DNA of 17,343 bases, taken from positions 1 to 17,343 of the forward strand of contig JAPXTA010000112.1 in NCBI GenBank assembly GCA_033812735.1. The letters run 5' to 3'. Position numbers and translations under genes: made by a program. Below, in pieces: positions 1-7,102 of the stretch. This stretch comes from JABFRJ01 sp033812735. Lineage in GTDB: Bacteria > Pseudomonadota > Alphaproteobacteria > Rhizobiales > Hyphomicrobiaceae. The notes beneath the pieces are model-generated. The model worked only from the letters and a program-made list of their open reading frames with translations, was not told the DNA's origin and ran no database searches. Position 1 is the stretch's first letter. Each line of letters opens with the position of its first letter.

Positions 1-22
1 CTCCAAATCCTGAGCGTGTGGC

Positions 23-58
23 AAAAGAAATGCCCGTCCCGATGTTTATGGGACGGGC
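23..58 (-). terminator. Rho-independent terminator (minus strand)
   Basis: On the plus strand GCCCGTCCC (32-40) and GGGACGGGC (50-58) form a perfect 9-bp stem around a 9-nt loop. Read on the minus strand, the stem is followed by the T-rich run ATTTCTTTTG (22-31), so it terminates leftward transcription. The nearest minus-strand gene ends at 269, about 210 nt upstream, so this probably ends the phosphomannomutase/membrane-protein unit or a separate small transcript. Confidence 0.8.
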
Positions 59-268
59 GTTGGGCGGTCAGTGATACGCGACCGCTACTTCCCATTGAGC
101 GGCCACGCTGTGCCGCCTATCTCGCTGCCGCTCGGAGTTCGGCTGCCTGAACTATCGCTAAGAGAACCGCTCTTGCTAGCTTTAGTTCCCGCTCGTCGCG
201 CATTCAGGTTGTGCCGTAACCGTGCCTTCCGACGTCAGTCGGACCGCGGCTGCCGCGCGCGGCAGCGG
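59..268 (-). other. Non-coding stretch with several hairpins
   Basis: No convincing gene is seen in these 210 bases on either strand. They hold several inverted repeats: GCTGCCGCG/CGCGGCAGC (249-266, directly after the stop codon of the upstream minus-strand gene), TCCGAC-gtca-GTCGGA (228-243), and AAGAG-aaccg-CTCTT (160-174). With the terminator at 23-58 they could form a structured 3' untranslated region or a 3'-derived small RNA. A 28-codon minus-strand ORF also lies here but resembles nothing I know. Confidence 0.4.
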
Positions 269-916
269 CTATGAACGAGGTTCGACGGCTTCGAGCGCGG
301 CGAGCTGGCTGCGGAGCCGCTCAAGTTCCGCGTGGTACGACTGCGCGTCGCCGAACGCCACGAAATCGGCGTAGCGCGCGTGCGGCGCTACGAGCCGTCG
401 CGCATGCTTGATCGGGCACCAGTACTGCTCCGTTCGCGCGCCGACTTCCCGGACAAAGGCGAAGACACCATTGGCATACGAGCAATAGGCACAGTTGAGC
501 TTCTCGAGAGCATTGAGATAGCCGAGGCTTTGGCGATCGAAGACAAGATAGTCGCGGCGTCGCACTCTTTGGATGCCATACGCACGAAAGCAGATCGCCT
601 GGTAGGCCGTTACGAAGACATCGAGGACGGCGATCGGCACGATCAGCGCATAGATCACTGGCGCCGTGACGACCACCGACAAGCGGGCGCCGCGCACGTA
701 GTCGATCAGACCCGTCTTGAACTCTCGGTGGCGTTTGAGAACGTGCTCCTCGAACACGACACGGTTTCGCTCGATCCGGAGGCGAAGCTCCGAACGCGCC
801 TTCTCGAACGCTGCATCAAGCTCCGCCTCCAGCTGGCGCATGCGCTGCAGGATATGGCCTACGTCGCTATTGGCGGGCGGAGGCTCTGACGACGTGGAGA
901 TGACTTCTTTCGTCAT
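269..916 (-). CDS. Conserved hypothetical membrane protein with CxxC motif
   Basis: Function unknown. The 215-residue product has a polar N-terminus and a probable coiled coil (about 20-65, heptad-like, rich in Glu, Arg and Leu). One hydrophobic segment follows (about 80-108), then a cytoplasmic-looking domain with NCAYCSYANG (141-150) and YWCPIKHAR (165-173), and a short C-terminal helix. Cys142, Cys145 and Cys167 with His171 could bind a metal or act as a redox centre, which is inference only. The ATG at 916 is chosen because GGGGGAG (926-932, minus strand) sits 9 nt upstream. A GTG start at 934 would place that ribosome binding site inside the gene. It lies 55 bp downstream of the phosphomannomutase gene on the same strand and may be co-transcribed with it. 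I recall similar proteins in Hyphomicrobiales, always uncharacterised. Confidence 0.8.
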   Translation of the reverse strand: MTKEVISTSSEPPPANSDVGHILQRMRQLEAELDAAFEKARSELRLRIERNRVVFEEHVLKRHREFKTGLIDYVRGARLSVVVTAPVIYALIVPIAVLDVFVTAYQAICFRAYGIQRVRRRDYLVFDRQSLGYLNALEKLNCAYCSYANGVFAFVREVGARTEQYWCPIKHARRLVAPHARYADFVAFGDAQSYHAELERLRSQLAALEAVEPRS

Positions 917-971
917 GCCACTGCACTCCCCCACCCTCGATGCTACGCCTCGGCCGGCGTGACCGGTGGAC

Positions 972-2471
972 TTAAATTTCCTGATTGAACTTGCCGATCT
1001 CGGGGAATGCCGCGAACCGCGCCTTGATGTCGGCGAACATCAGATTGCGGCGGGCCTCGCTGACCGGGCTCTCGACGACGACGACGAGTTCCGGCTTGTT
1101 CGAGGACGCGCGGACGAGACCCCATGTGCCGTCGTCCAGCGTCACACGAACACCATTGACCGTGACGAGATCGCGGATCGAGGAGCCCGCGATCTTCTCG
1201 CCCTTCTTGAAGGCGTCCTGATATTGGAGGACGATCTTGTCGACGATGCCATACTTCTTGGTGTCGTCGCAGTGCGGCGACATGGTCGGCGACTGCCACG
1301 TCTTGGGCAGCGCTCGTTTCAAATCGGCCATGGTTTTATCGGGCGCGCGCTCGAGCATGTCGCACACGGCGATCGCCGCGATCAGTCCGTCGTCATAACC
1401 TTTGCCGAGCGGCGGCTGGAAGAAGTAGTGGCCCGACTTCTCGAAGCCGACGAGCGCCTTCTGCTCGTGCGTGTAGCGCTTCATGTAGGAATGGCCCGTC
1501 TTCCAGTAGAGCGTTTTGGCGCCGAGGCTCTGGAGCACTGGATCGGTCGAGAACAGGCCCGTCGACTTCACGTCGGCGACGAATGTCGGGTTCTTGTAAA
1601 CCGTCGCCAAGTCACGCGCGAGCATCACGCCGACCGTATCGGCAAAGATCTCGTGCCCCTCGTTGTCGACGACGCCGCAACGATCGCCATCCCCGTCGAA
1701 GCCGAGACCGACGTCGGCCTTGTGCTTGAGCACTGCCTCCGACATCGCATGCAGCATTTTCATGTCTTCGGGGTTCGGATTGTAGCGCGGGAAGGAGTGA
1801 TCGAGTTCGGCGTCGAGCGGTATGACTTCGAGCCCCAGCGCTTCGAGGATCTTCGGCGCGAATGCGCCGGCCGTGCCGTTGCCGCAGGCGGCGACGACCT
1901 TGAGCTTACGCTTGTACTTCGGACGGTTGGTCAGCGCCTTGGCGTAGCGCTCCGCCAGATCGGGATGGAAGATGTAGCGGCCGCCGACCTTCGTTTCGTA
2001 CTGCGCATTGAGGACGATGTCCTTCAGTTCGGTCATCTCGTCGGGACCGAACGTCATCGGGCGGTTCAGCCCCATCTTGATGCCGGTCCAACCGTTGTCG
2101 TTGTGGCTTGCCGTCACCATCGCGACGCCTTCGACGTCGAGTTCGAACTGCGCGAAGTAGGCCATCGGCGACAGTGCGAGACCGATATCGTGCACCTCGC
2201 AGCCGCCCGCCAAGAGTCCGGTCATCAGCGCCTGCTTCACGCTGGCGGAGTACCAGCGATAATCGTGGCCGACGACAATTCGCTTTGGAACGCCCCGGCG
2301 CGCGAACAGCGTCGCGATGCCGAGTCCCAGCGCATTGAGGCCCATGAGATTGATTTCCTGCGGGAACAGCCAGCGCGCGTCGTACTCGCGAAAGCCGGTC
2401 GGCTTGACGAGCGGCAGGCGCTCGAAATCGGCGGTATTCGGCTTCAGGTCGGCGCGCGGTTTCGGCAGCAT
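972..2471 (-). CDS. Phosphomannomutase / phosphoglucomutase
   Basis: A cytoplasmic alpha-D-phosphohexomutase of 499 residues, the usual family length. It interconverts hexose 6-phosphate and 1-phosphate to supply nucleotide sugars for lipopolysaccharide or exopolysaccharide. The phosphoserine loop TASHN is at 120-124 (Ser122), the magnesium loop DGDGDR at 259-264, a sugar-specificity loop EKSGH at 344-348, and the phosphate-binding segment RASSNKPEL at 454-462. The ATG at 2471 is chosen because GAGGAG (2482-2487, minus strand) lies 10 nt upstream; the longer TTG-started reading frame from 2489 would encode its own ribosome binding site. Dual specificity for mannose and glucose (ManB/AlgC type) cannot be decided from sequence, so no symbol is given. 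A strong terminator separates it from rpsA upstream, so it needs its own promoter. Confidence 0.93.
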   Translation of the reverse strand: MLPKPRADLKPNTADFERLPLVKPTGFREYDARWLFPQEINLMGLNALGLGIATLFARRGVPKRIVVGHDYRWYSASVKQALMTGLLAGGCEVHDIGLALSPMAYFAQFELDVEGVAMVTASHNDNGWTGIKMGLNRPMTFGPDEMTELKDIVLNAQYETKVGGRYIFHPDLAERYAKALTNRPKYKRKLKVVAACGNGTAGAFAPKILEALGLEVIPLDAELDHSFPRYNPNPEDMKMLHAMSEAVLKHKADVGLGFDGDGDRCGVVDNEGHEIFADTVGVMLARDLATVYKNPTFVADVKSTGLFSTDPVLQSLGAKTLYWKTGHSYMKRYTHEQKALVGFEKSGHYFFQPPLGKGYDDGLIAAIAVCDMLERAPDKTMADLKRALPKTWQSPTMSPHCDDTKKYGIVDKIVLQYQDAFKKGEKIAGSSIRDLVTVNGVRVTLDDGTWGLVRASSNKPELVVVVESPVSEARRNLMFADIKARFAAFPEIGKFNQEI

Positions 2472-2503
2472 GTGTTCCCGTCTCCTCAATCAGATGGCTG
2501 GGT

Positions 2504-2509
2504 TTTATA
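2504..2509 (-). promoter_or_regulatory. Candidate -10 element for the phosphomannomutase gene
   Basis: On the minus strand TATAAA lies about 33 nt upstream of the chosen start codon, in an AT-richer patch (GGATATAAAACC). I see no good -35 hexamer 16-18 nt further upstream, so this is only a suggestion. Confidence 0.25.
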
Positions 2510-2582
2510 TCCAATCGGTTGTGGCCGCGAGCCTGTTCGTGCGGGTTCCCACCGGATTACCCACGGCTTGTGAACGCTGTAT

Positions 2583-2630
2583 GAGCCACGGGCATTGTGA
2601 GCCATGGGCATTGTGAGCGACGGGCATTCT
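2583..2630. repeat. Threefold 16-bp tandem repeat
   Basis: Three adjacent 16-bp units: GAGCCACGGGCATTGT (2583-2598), GAGCCATGGGCATTGT (2599-2614) and GAGCGACGGGCATTCT (2615-2630). Copy 2 differs from copy 1 at one base and copy 3 at two. The array sits between the rpsA terminator and the probable phosphomannomutase promoter, about 110-160 bp upstream of that gene's start. The unit length is not a multiple of three, consistent with non-coding DNA. Confidence 0.9.
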
Positions 2631-2642
2631 TACATGTGGCGC

Positions 2643-2673
2643 AAAAAAGGGGCGCGGCCAGCGACCGCGCCCC
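2643..2673 (-). terminator. Rho-independent terminator of rpsA
   Basis: Plus-strand GGGGCGCGG (2649-2657) and CCGCGCCCC (2665-2673) make a perfect 9-bp GC stem with a 7-nt loop. The AAAAAA at 2643-2648 becomes a T6 tract on the minus strand. It lies about 30 nt past the rpsA stop codon. Confidence 0.93.
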
Positions 2674-2704
2674 TCCCATGGGTCTGCTCGTCAATTGGAG
2701 CGAC

Positions 2705-4414
2705 TTAGTTGGTGTCCTTCTTCTTCAGCGCGGCGCCGAGGATGTCGCCGAGCGAAGCGCCCGAATCGGACGAGCCGTATTGGGCAACAGCTTGCTTCTC
2801 TTCAGCGAGTTCGAGCGCCTTGATCGACACCGAGACCTTGCGCGAGGCGCGGTCGAACTGGGTGACGGCCGCATCGACCTTCTGGCCGACCGTGAAGCGT
2901 TCCGGGCGTTGCTCGGCGCGATCGCGCGAGAGATCCGACCGCTTGATGAAGGTTTGCAGTTCGCTGCCGGTGATCTTCACCTCGATGCCGTTCTCCTGCA
3001 CCGCGATGACTTCGCAGGTGACCTGGTCACCCTTCTTCATCGTGGCAGCGGCAGTCGCCATCGGATCACCGCCGACCTGCTTGATGCCAAGCGAGATGCG
3101 CTCCTTCGAGCTGTCGACGTCGAGCACGACGGCCTTCACGTTGTCGCCCTTCTTGTAGTCCTTGATGGCTTCGTCGCCCGACTTGTTCCAGTCGAGGTCG
3201 GAGAGGTGGACCATGCCGTCCACACCGCCTTCGAGACCGATGAAGAGACCGAATTCGGTGATGTTGCGGATCGGGCCTTCGACGACCGTTCCCTTCGGAT
3301 GAACCGACAGGAACGCATCCCACGGGTTGTCCTGGGTCTGCTTGAGGCCGAGCGAGATGCGGCGCTTCTGCGGATCCACTTCGAGGATCTGCACGTCGAC
3401 CTTCTGCGAGGTGGCGACGATCTTGCCCGGATGGACGTTCTTCTTGGTCCAGCTCATTTCCGAGACGTGGATCAAGCCTTCGACGCCCGGCTCGAGTTCG
3501 ACGAATGCGCCGTAGTCCGCAATGTTCGTGACGGTACCGGTGAAGCGGCCCTTGATCGGATACTTCGCCTCGATGCCGGCCCACGGATCGGACTGCAGCT
3601 GCTTCATGCCAAGGCTGATGCGCTGCGTATCCGGATTGATGCGGATGATCTGCACCTTGACCGTATCGCCGACGTTGACGATCTCCGAGGGATGATTGAC
3701 ACGGCGCCAGGCCATGTCGGTGACGTGGAGCAGGCCGTCGATGCCGCCGAGGTCGATGAATGCGCCGTAATCGGTGATGTTCTTGACGACGCCGTCGATG
3801 ACCTGGTTCTCGGCGAGCTTCGAAACGATCTCGGAGCGCTGCTCGGCGCGGGTGACTTCGAGGATCTCGCGGCGCGAGACGACGATGTTGCCACGGCGGC
3901 GATCCATCTTGAGGATCTTGAAGGGCTGCGGCGAGTGCATCAGGGGCCCGATATCGCGAACCGGACGGACGTCGACCTGCGAGCCCGGCAGAAACGCGAC
4001 GGCGCCGTCGAGATCGACCGTGAAGCCGCCCTTGACCTTGTTGAAGATGACGCCCGTGACCTGCTCGGAGTTGTTGAACTTGACTTCGAGGCGGGTCCAG
4101 CTTTCCTCTCGGCGTGCCTTGTCGCGCGACAGCACGGCTTCACCGAGCGCATTCTCGACGCGCTCCAGGTAGACTTCGACCGTATCGCCGATCTTGAGGT
4201 CGCCCGGCTGACCGCCGACGCCGAATTCCTTCATCGGCACGCGGCCTTCCATCTTCATGCCGATGTCGATGACCGCGAGGTCCTTCTCGATGGCGACGAC
4301 GGTGCCCTTTACGACGCTGCCTTCGTATGTGTCTTCCTTCTCGAAGCTCTCGTTGAGCAACGCGGCGAAGTCGTCGGTGGTCGGGTTCAAGTCGCGGTTC
4401 GTTTCAGCTGACAT
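2705..4414 (-). CDS. rpsA: 30S ribosomal protein S1
   Basis: Ribosomal protein S1 binds mRNA on the 30S subunit and helps start translation of structured or weakly signalled messages. The 569-residue product shows six S1/OB-fold repeats at about 32-98, 117-183, 204-272, 289-359, 376-446 and 461-533. Domains 3-6 carry the typical YGAF or FGLF, DGLLHVTDM-like and RISLGxKQ motifs, for example KNITDYGAFIDL (211-222) and RISLGMKQ (265-272). The first two repeats are diverged, as in other S1 proteins, and bind the ribosome. The ATG at 4414 gives the canonical N-terminus, with GGAG about 10 nt upstream; an upstream in-frame extension to 4510 has no family support. The cmk gene often found just upstream in Proteobacteria is absent here, and the adjacent gene is divergent. 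Two GC hairpins lie in the leader. Confidence 0.97.
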   Translation of the reverse strand: MSAETNRDLNPTTDDFAALLNESFEKEDTYEGSVVKGTVVAIEKDLAVIDIGMKMEGRVPMKEFGVGGQPGDLKIGDTVEVYLERVENALGEAVLSRDKARREESWTRLEVKFNNSEQVTGVIFNKVKGGFTVDLDGAVAFLPGSQVDVRPVRDIGPLMHSPQPFKILKMDRRRGNIVVSRREILEVTRAEQRSEIVSKLAENQVIDGVVKNITDYGAFIDLGGIDGLLHVTDMAWRRVNHPSEIVNVGDTVKVQIIRINPDTQRISLGMKQLQSDPWAGIEAKYPIKGRFTGTVTNIADYGAFVELEPGVEGLIHVSEMSWTKKNVHPGKIVATSQKVDVQILEVDPQKRRISLGLKQTQDNPWDAFLSVHPKGTVVEGPIRNITEFGLFIGLEGGVDGMVHLSDLDWNKSGDEAIKDYKKGDNVKAVVLDVDSSKERISLGIKQVGGDPMATAAATMKKGDQVTCEVIAVQENGIEVKITGSELQTFIKRSDLSRDRAEQRPERFTVGQKVDAAVTQFDRASRKVSVSIKALELAEEKQAVAQYGSSDSGASLGDILGAALKKKDTN

Positions 4415-4444
4415 TCGTACTCGTCTCCAAGTCTCGGTTCGTGG

Positions 4445-4489
4445 CGGCCTTTGGCCGGCCGGTTCAGACATTTGGCGGCTAAGGCCGCC
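4445..4489 (-). promoter_or_regulatory. rpsA leader with two GC hairpins
   Basis: In the minus-strand leader two short stems lie 30-75 nt upstream of the rpsA start: CGGCC-TTT-GGCCG (4445-4457) and GGCGGC-TAAG-GCCGCC (4474-4489), written on the plus strand. In Escherichia coli the rpsA leader folds into hairpins used for S1 autoregulation. The position here fits that model, but the function is inferred. Confidence 0.35.
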
Positions 4490-4920
4490 GGATGCGTTCG
4501 CGTTGATCACAACGACCGTAAGGGCCCCGCCCCGCCTTTCCGCGGTCAGTTCCCTCTGGTCCGTCCTCTCCCTGATATGGGAGGTGCATGTGTGGTCTTC
4601 TGAGTTGCCGAAACTGGGGCCTGAAGCCTTCCAGCATGATTTGAGCTCCCGCGTGGTGGCGGGCGCCCGGCTGGCCGATCATCCTCATGATCGCTCGACG
4701 GCAACGTCGAACAACGAGGGGCTTAGACAATTCGGCGACCGTTTTCAAGGGATACCGACCGGCAAATCCGAACGGCAATGCCTTGTGCGATGTGTTTGTT
4801 CCTCACTTGTTCCGATTTCCGGATTTTCAATAGCACGCCTACGATTTCTTCGCTTTTTCAAGCCAATCTGGCGCGATCATAGTGCACCAATCGAATTTCG
4901 TGGCCCGGGGACTGACCCGC
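4490..4920. other. Divergent intergenic region
   Basis: About 430 bases between rpsA (leftward) and the YgiB-like operon (rightward). It must hold promoters for both directions. I find no clear -35/-10 pair, no RNA gene and no believable ORF; the 99-codon minus-strand frame here has no recognisable domain. The stretch from 4780 to 4880 is richer in A and T than its surroundings and is the likelier promoter zone for the rightward operon. Confidence 0.5.
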
Positions 4921-5316
4921 ATGAGCGATGATTCCAGCGACAGTCCTTCCCGGCCGGTGACATTCGGGCGCCGCGGCACGTCGCAGTCCCGCCCGGAAAA
5001 GCCCCTGCCGGGGACGACCTACGCCGCGCCGGTCGATCCTGAGGTATCGATACGGCGCAAAAGGTCGGTCGGTATCTCGCTTGCCTTTGCCGGCGTCGGC
5101 GCTCTCGCGTGGTACGCCTATGAGCGGCGCCAAGACTGTCTCCGGCAGCATCCCGAAAATCCGGATTACTGCCGCTCATCCTCGCGGTCGACGACGGCCA
5201 GTAGTTCCAGCCGCTATTTCGGTTCATCGGGCTCATCGAGCAGCACCAACCGCGTTGCGCAGTCGAGCACGTCGCGCGGCGGGTTTGGCAGCTTCTTCCG
5301 CAGCGGAGGCGGGTGA
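4921..5316 (+). CDS. YgiB/YjfM-like (DUF1190-type) small membrane protein
   Basis: A 131-residue protein with a polar N-terminus (1-44), a basic flank RRKR (45-48), and one transmembrane segment (about 49-67). A short Cys-containing part follows (DC at 72-73, YC at 83-84), then a low-complexity Ser/Gly tail ending SRGGFGSFFRSGGG (118-131). The paired Cys and the RGGFG tail resemble my memory of E. coli YgiB, though this protein is much shorter. Assignment rests heavily on its neighbour, a YgiC-like ATP-grasp ligase that begins 3 bp after its stop and takes its ribosome binding site from this gene's last codons. The ATG at 4921 is preferred over a GTG at 4882, but neither has a strong Shine-Dalgarno sequence. 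Molecular function is unknown. Confidence 0.75.
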   Translation: MSDDSSDSPSRPVTFGRRGTSQSRPEKPLPGTTYAAPVDPEVSIRRKRSVGISLAFAGVGALAWYAYERRQDCLRQHPENPDYCRSSSRSTTASSSSRYFGSSGSSSSTNRVAQSSTSRGGFGSFFRSGGG

Positions 5317-5319
5317 CCC

Positions 5320-6495
5320 ATGCATCGCATCGCCAGCGCACGACGCGCGAACATGGTCGATCGGGCTCGCGAGACGGGTTTCGACTTTCTCACCATCGAA
5401 GGCGACGTCTATTGGGACGAGACGGCCTACTACGCCTTTTCGCTCCGCGAGATCGAGCGCGAGATCGAGGACCCGACCAACGAACTTGCCGCGCTCTGCA
5501 ACGAGCTCGTCGCCAAGGTCGTCAAGGACGACGCCCTGTTGCGGCGGCTCGCAATCCCCGAGGACTCTTGGCCGCTCATCAAAGAGAGTTACGACCGCGG
5601 CGATCCCTCGCTCTACGGCCGGTTCGATTTCTCATTCGACGGCCAAGGCCCTGCCAAACTACTCGAATACAATGCCGATACTCCGACCGCGTTATTCGAG
5701 GCCTCCGTCTTTCAATGGCATTGGCTTGAGGATCTTCTCGCCGAGCAGTGGCTGCCGAGTGGGTCGGACCAATTCAATTCGTTGCATGAGGCGCTGATCT
5801 CGCGCTTCCGAGCGTTTTCCAACGAAGGCCAGTGGCCACACAAGTTGCATCTCGCCTGCGTGCCGGACTCGAGCGAGGATCGTGGCCTCATCTCGTATAT
5901 GCAGGACTGCGCCATCCAAGCCGGTCTGCAAACCGCGACGATTGCGATGGCCGACATCGGCAGCCGCGACACCGGACCTTTTCTAGATCTTGGCGACCAG
6001 CCGATTGGGCTGCTGTTCAAGCTCTATCCGTGGGAATGGATGCTGCGGGAGCCATTTTCGAAGGCCGCCGGCATGCGCGAGACGCGCTTTGTCGAGCCGC
6101 CTTGGAAAGCCATTCTCTCGAACAAGGGCATTCTACCGCTACTGTGGCAGATGGAGCCGGGTCATCCGAACCTTCTCGAGGCCTACTTCAACGATGATCC
6201 GGCGAAGACCGCGCTTGCCCATGGCTATGCGAAGAAGCCTCTCTACTCACGCGAAGGCAGCAACATCGTCCTCGTCGACGGCGGCGATATCATCGATAGT
6301 GACTACACAGGCCCTTACGGCCAAGAGGGGCACATTCTGCAGGCGCTCGCCACGCTCCCGAACTTCGACGGCAATTATCCGGTTATCGGCAGTTGGGTGA
6401 TCGGCGAGAAGGCGCACGGCATCGGCATCCGCGAAGACCGTTCACCGATTACCAAAGACACGTCCCGTTTCATCCCGCACGCCATCCTTCCCTGA
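5320..6495 (+). CDS. Glutathionylspermidine synthase-like ATP-grasp ligase (YgiC/YjfC family)
   Basis: A 391-residue ATP-dependent carboxylate-amine ligase, matching the synthetase half of glutathionylspermidine synthase without the amidase domain. Family motifs include GRFDF (100-104, the substrate-binding Arg), EYNADTPT (116-123, metal/ATP), KLYPWEWM (234-241), NKGILPLLW (268-276), KKPLYSREGSN (305-315, nucleotide-binding Lys) and GIGIRED (367-373). The fold joins a carboxylate to an amine through an acyl phosphate. The real substrate of the YgiC/YjfC branch is not established, so glutathionylspermidine should not be assumed. GGAGG (5305-5309) lies 10 nt before the ATG and inside the upstream gene, suggesting translational coupling. 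A DUF350 gene follows after 15 bp. Confidence 0.92.
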   Translation: MHRIASARRANMVDRARETGFDFLTIEGDVYWDETAYYAFSLREIEREIEDPTNELAALCNELVAKVVKDDALLRRLAIPEDSWPLIKESYDRGDPSLYGRFDFSFDGQGPAKLLEYNADTPTALFEASVFQWHWLEDLLAEQWLPSGSDQFNSLHEALISRFRAFSNEGQWPHKLHLACVPDSSEDRGLISYMQDCAIQAGLQTATIAMADIGSRDTGPFLDLGDQPIGLLFKLYPWEWMLREPFSKAAGMRETRFVEPPWKAILSNKGILPLLWQMEPGHPNLLEAYFNDDPAKTALAHGYAKKPLYSREGSNIVLVDGGDIIDSDYTGPYGQEGHILQALATLPNFDGNYPVIGSWVIGEKAHGIGIREDRSPITKDTSRFIPHAILP

Positions 6496-6510
6496 CAACG
6501 AGGTATCGCC

Positions 6511-6900
6511 ATGTCCACCCTCCAAGGCTTTTTCTTCTTCGCTCTCTACCTCGTGTTCGGCGTCGCCATGCTCGCCGCCTTTACGCGGCTCTACATGACC
6601 GTCACGCCGTATCATGAGGCGCAGGACATCCACGACGGCAAGATGGCGCCCGCCATTGCGCTCGCAGGCGCGATGCTCGGTTTCACGTTCCCGCTACTGG
6701 TTGCGTCTTACACCCACACCTATTTCTTGGGCTTCCTGCTTTGGGGCATCATCGCGGGCATCGTGCAACTTGGCGCATTCTGGGCGCTCTATACGTACCT
6801 TCCACGCTACATCGAGACAAACAACACCGCTGGTGCAACCGTCTTCGCCGTCGCTTCTGTTTGCGTGGGATTGATCAATGCCGCGTCGTTCATTCCGTGA
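6511..6900 (+). CDS. DUF350 (YjfL-like) inner membrane protein
   Basis: A 129-residue integral membrane protein with four predicted transmembrane segments (about 6-27, 45-66, 72-95 and 107-127). The linker after segment 1 carries the conserved-looking TPYHEAQDIHDGKMAPAIALAG region (32-53). Members of this family are usually encoded with YgiC/YjfC-type ATP-grasp ligases, as in the E. coli yjfL-yjfM-yjfC locus, and the same association occurs here. The specific function is unknown; a role in membrane placement of, or transport for, the ligase product is speculation. GAGG (6500-6503) is 7 nt before the start. It is the last gene of a three-gene operon ended by the terminator at 6934. Confidence 0.88.
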   Translation: MSTLQGFFFFALYLVFGVAMLAAFTRLYMTVTPYHEAQDIHDGKMAPAIALAGAMLGFTFPLLVASYTHTYFLGFLLWGIIAGIVQLGAFWALYTYLPRYIETNNTAGATVFAVASVCVGLINAASFIP

Positions 6901-6933
6901 TCTTTGCCACGGCCGGGAAACAAATCTGTGCAG

Positions 6934-6962
6934 CGGCGCCCTCGTGGCGCCGTCCTTGTTTT
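6934..6962 (+). terminator. Rho-independent terminator of the YgiB/YgiC/DUF350 operon
   Basis: CGGCGCC (6934-6940) and GGCGCCG (6946-6952) form a perfect 7-bp stem with a 5-nt loop, followed by TCCTTGTTTT. It lies 33 nt past the DUF350 stop codon. A second hairpin at 6980-7001 (9-bp arms, one mismatch, TCGC loop) has no T tract on either strand. Confidence 0.85.
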
Positions 6963-7102
6963 GAGGGGTCGCACTTTAGTCAGCAAACTCGCGTTGGCTG
7001 ATGGGTGCGCTAAACCTTCAGCGCAGGTTCCCGCGTTCAATTTGCCTTGCCGGAACTGACTCATTCAGTGATCCCGCAGAAATACGCCGCTCAGTAGCGC
7101 TC

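Noticed and set aside
966..2573. Long plus-strand open frame over the phosphomannomutase gene
   Set aside because: It is the antisense shadow of a gene with intact active-site motifs and ribosome binding site; the translation has no recognisable domain.
2583..2630. CRISPR-like array
   Set aside because: The units are directly adjacent without spacers, only three in number and 16 bp long, and no cas gene is nearby.
2597..4411. 604-codon plus-strand open frame over rpsA
   Set aside because: Antisense shadow caused by high GC and the repeated S1 domains; rpsA on the minus strand is unmistakable.
4479..4778. 99-codon minus-strand ORF upstream of rpsA
   Set aside because: No ribosome site, no recognisable domain, Arg-rich out-of-frame composition, and it covers the rpsA leader.
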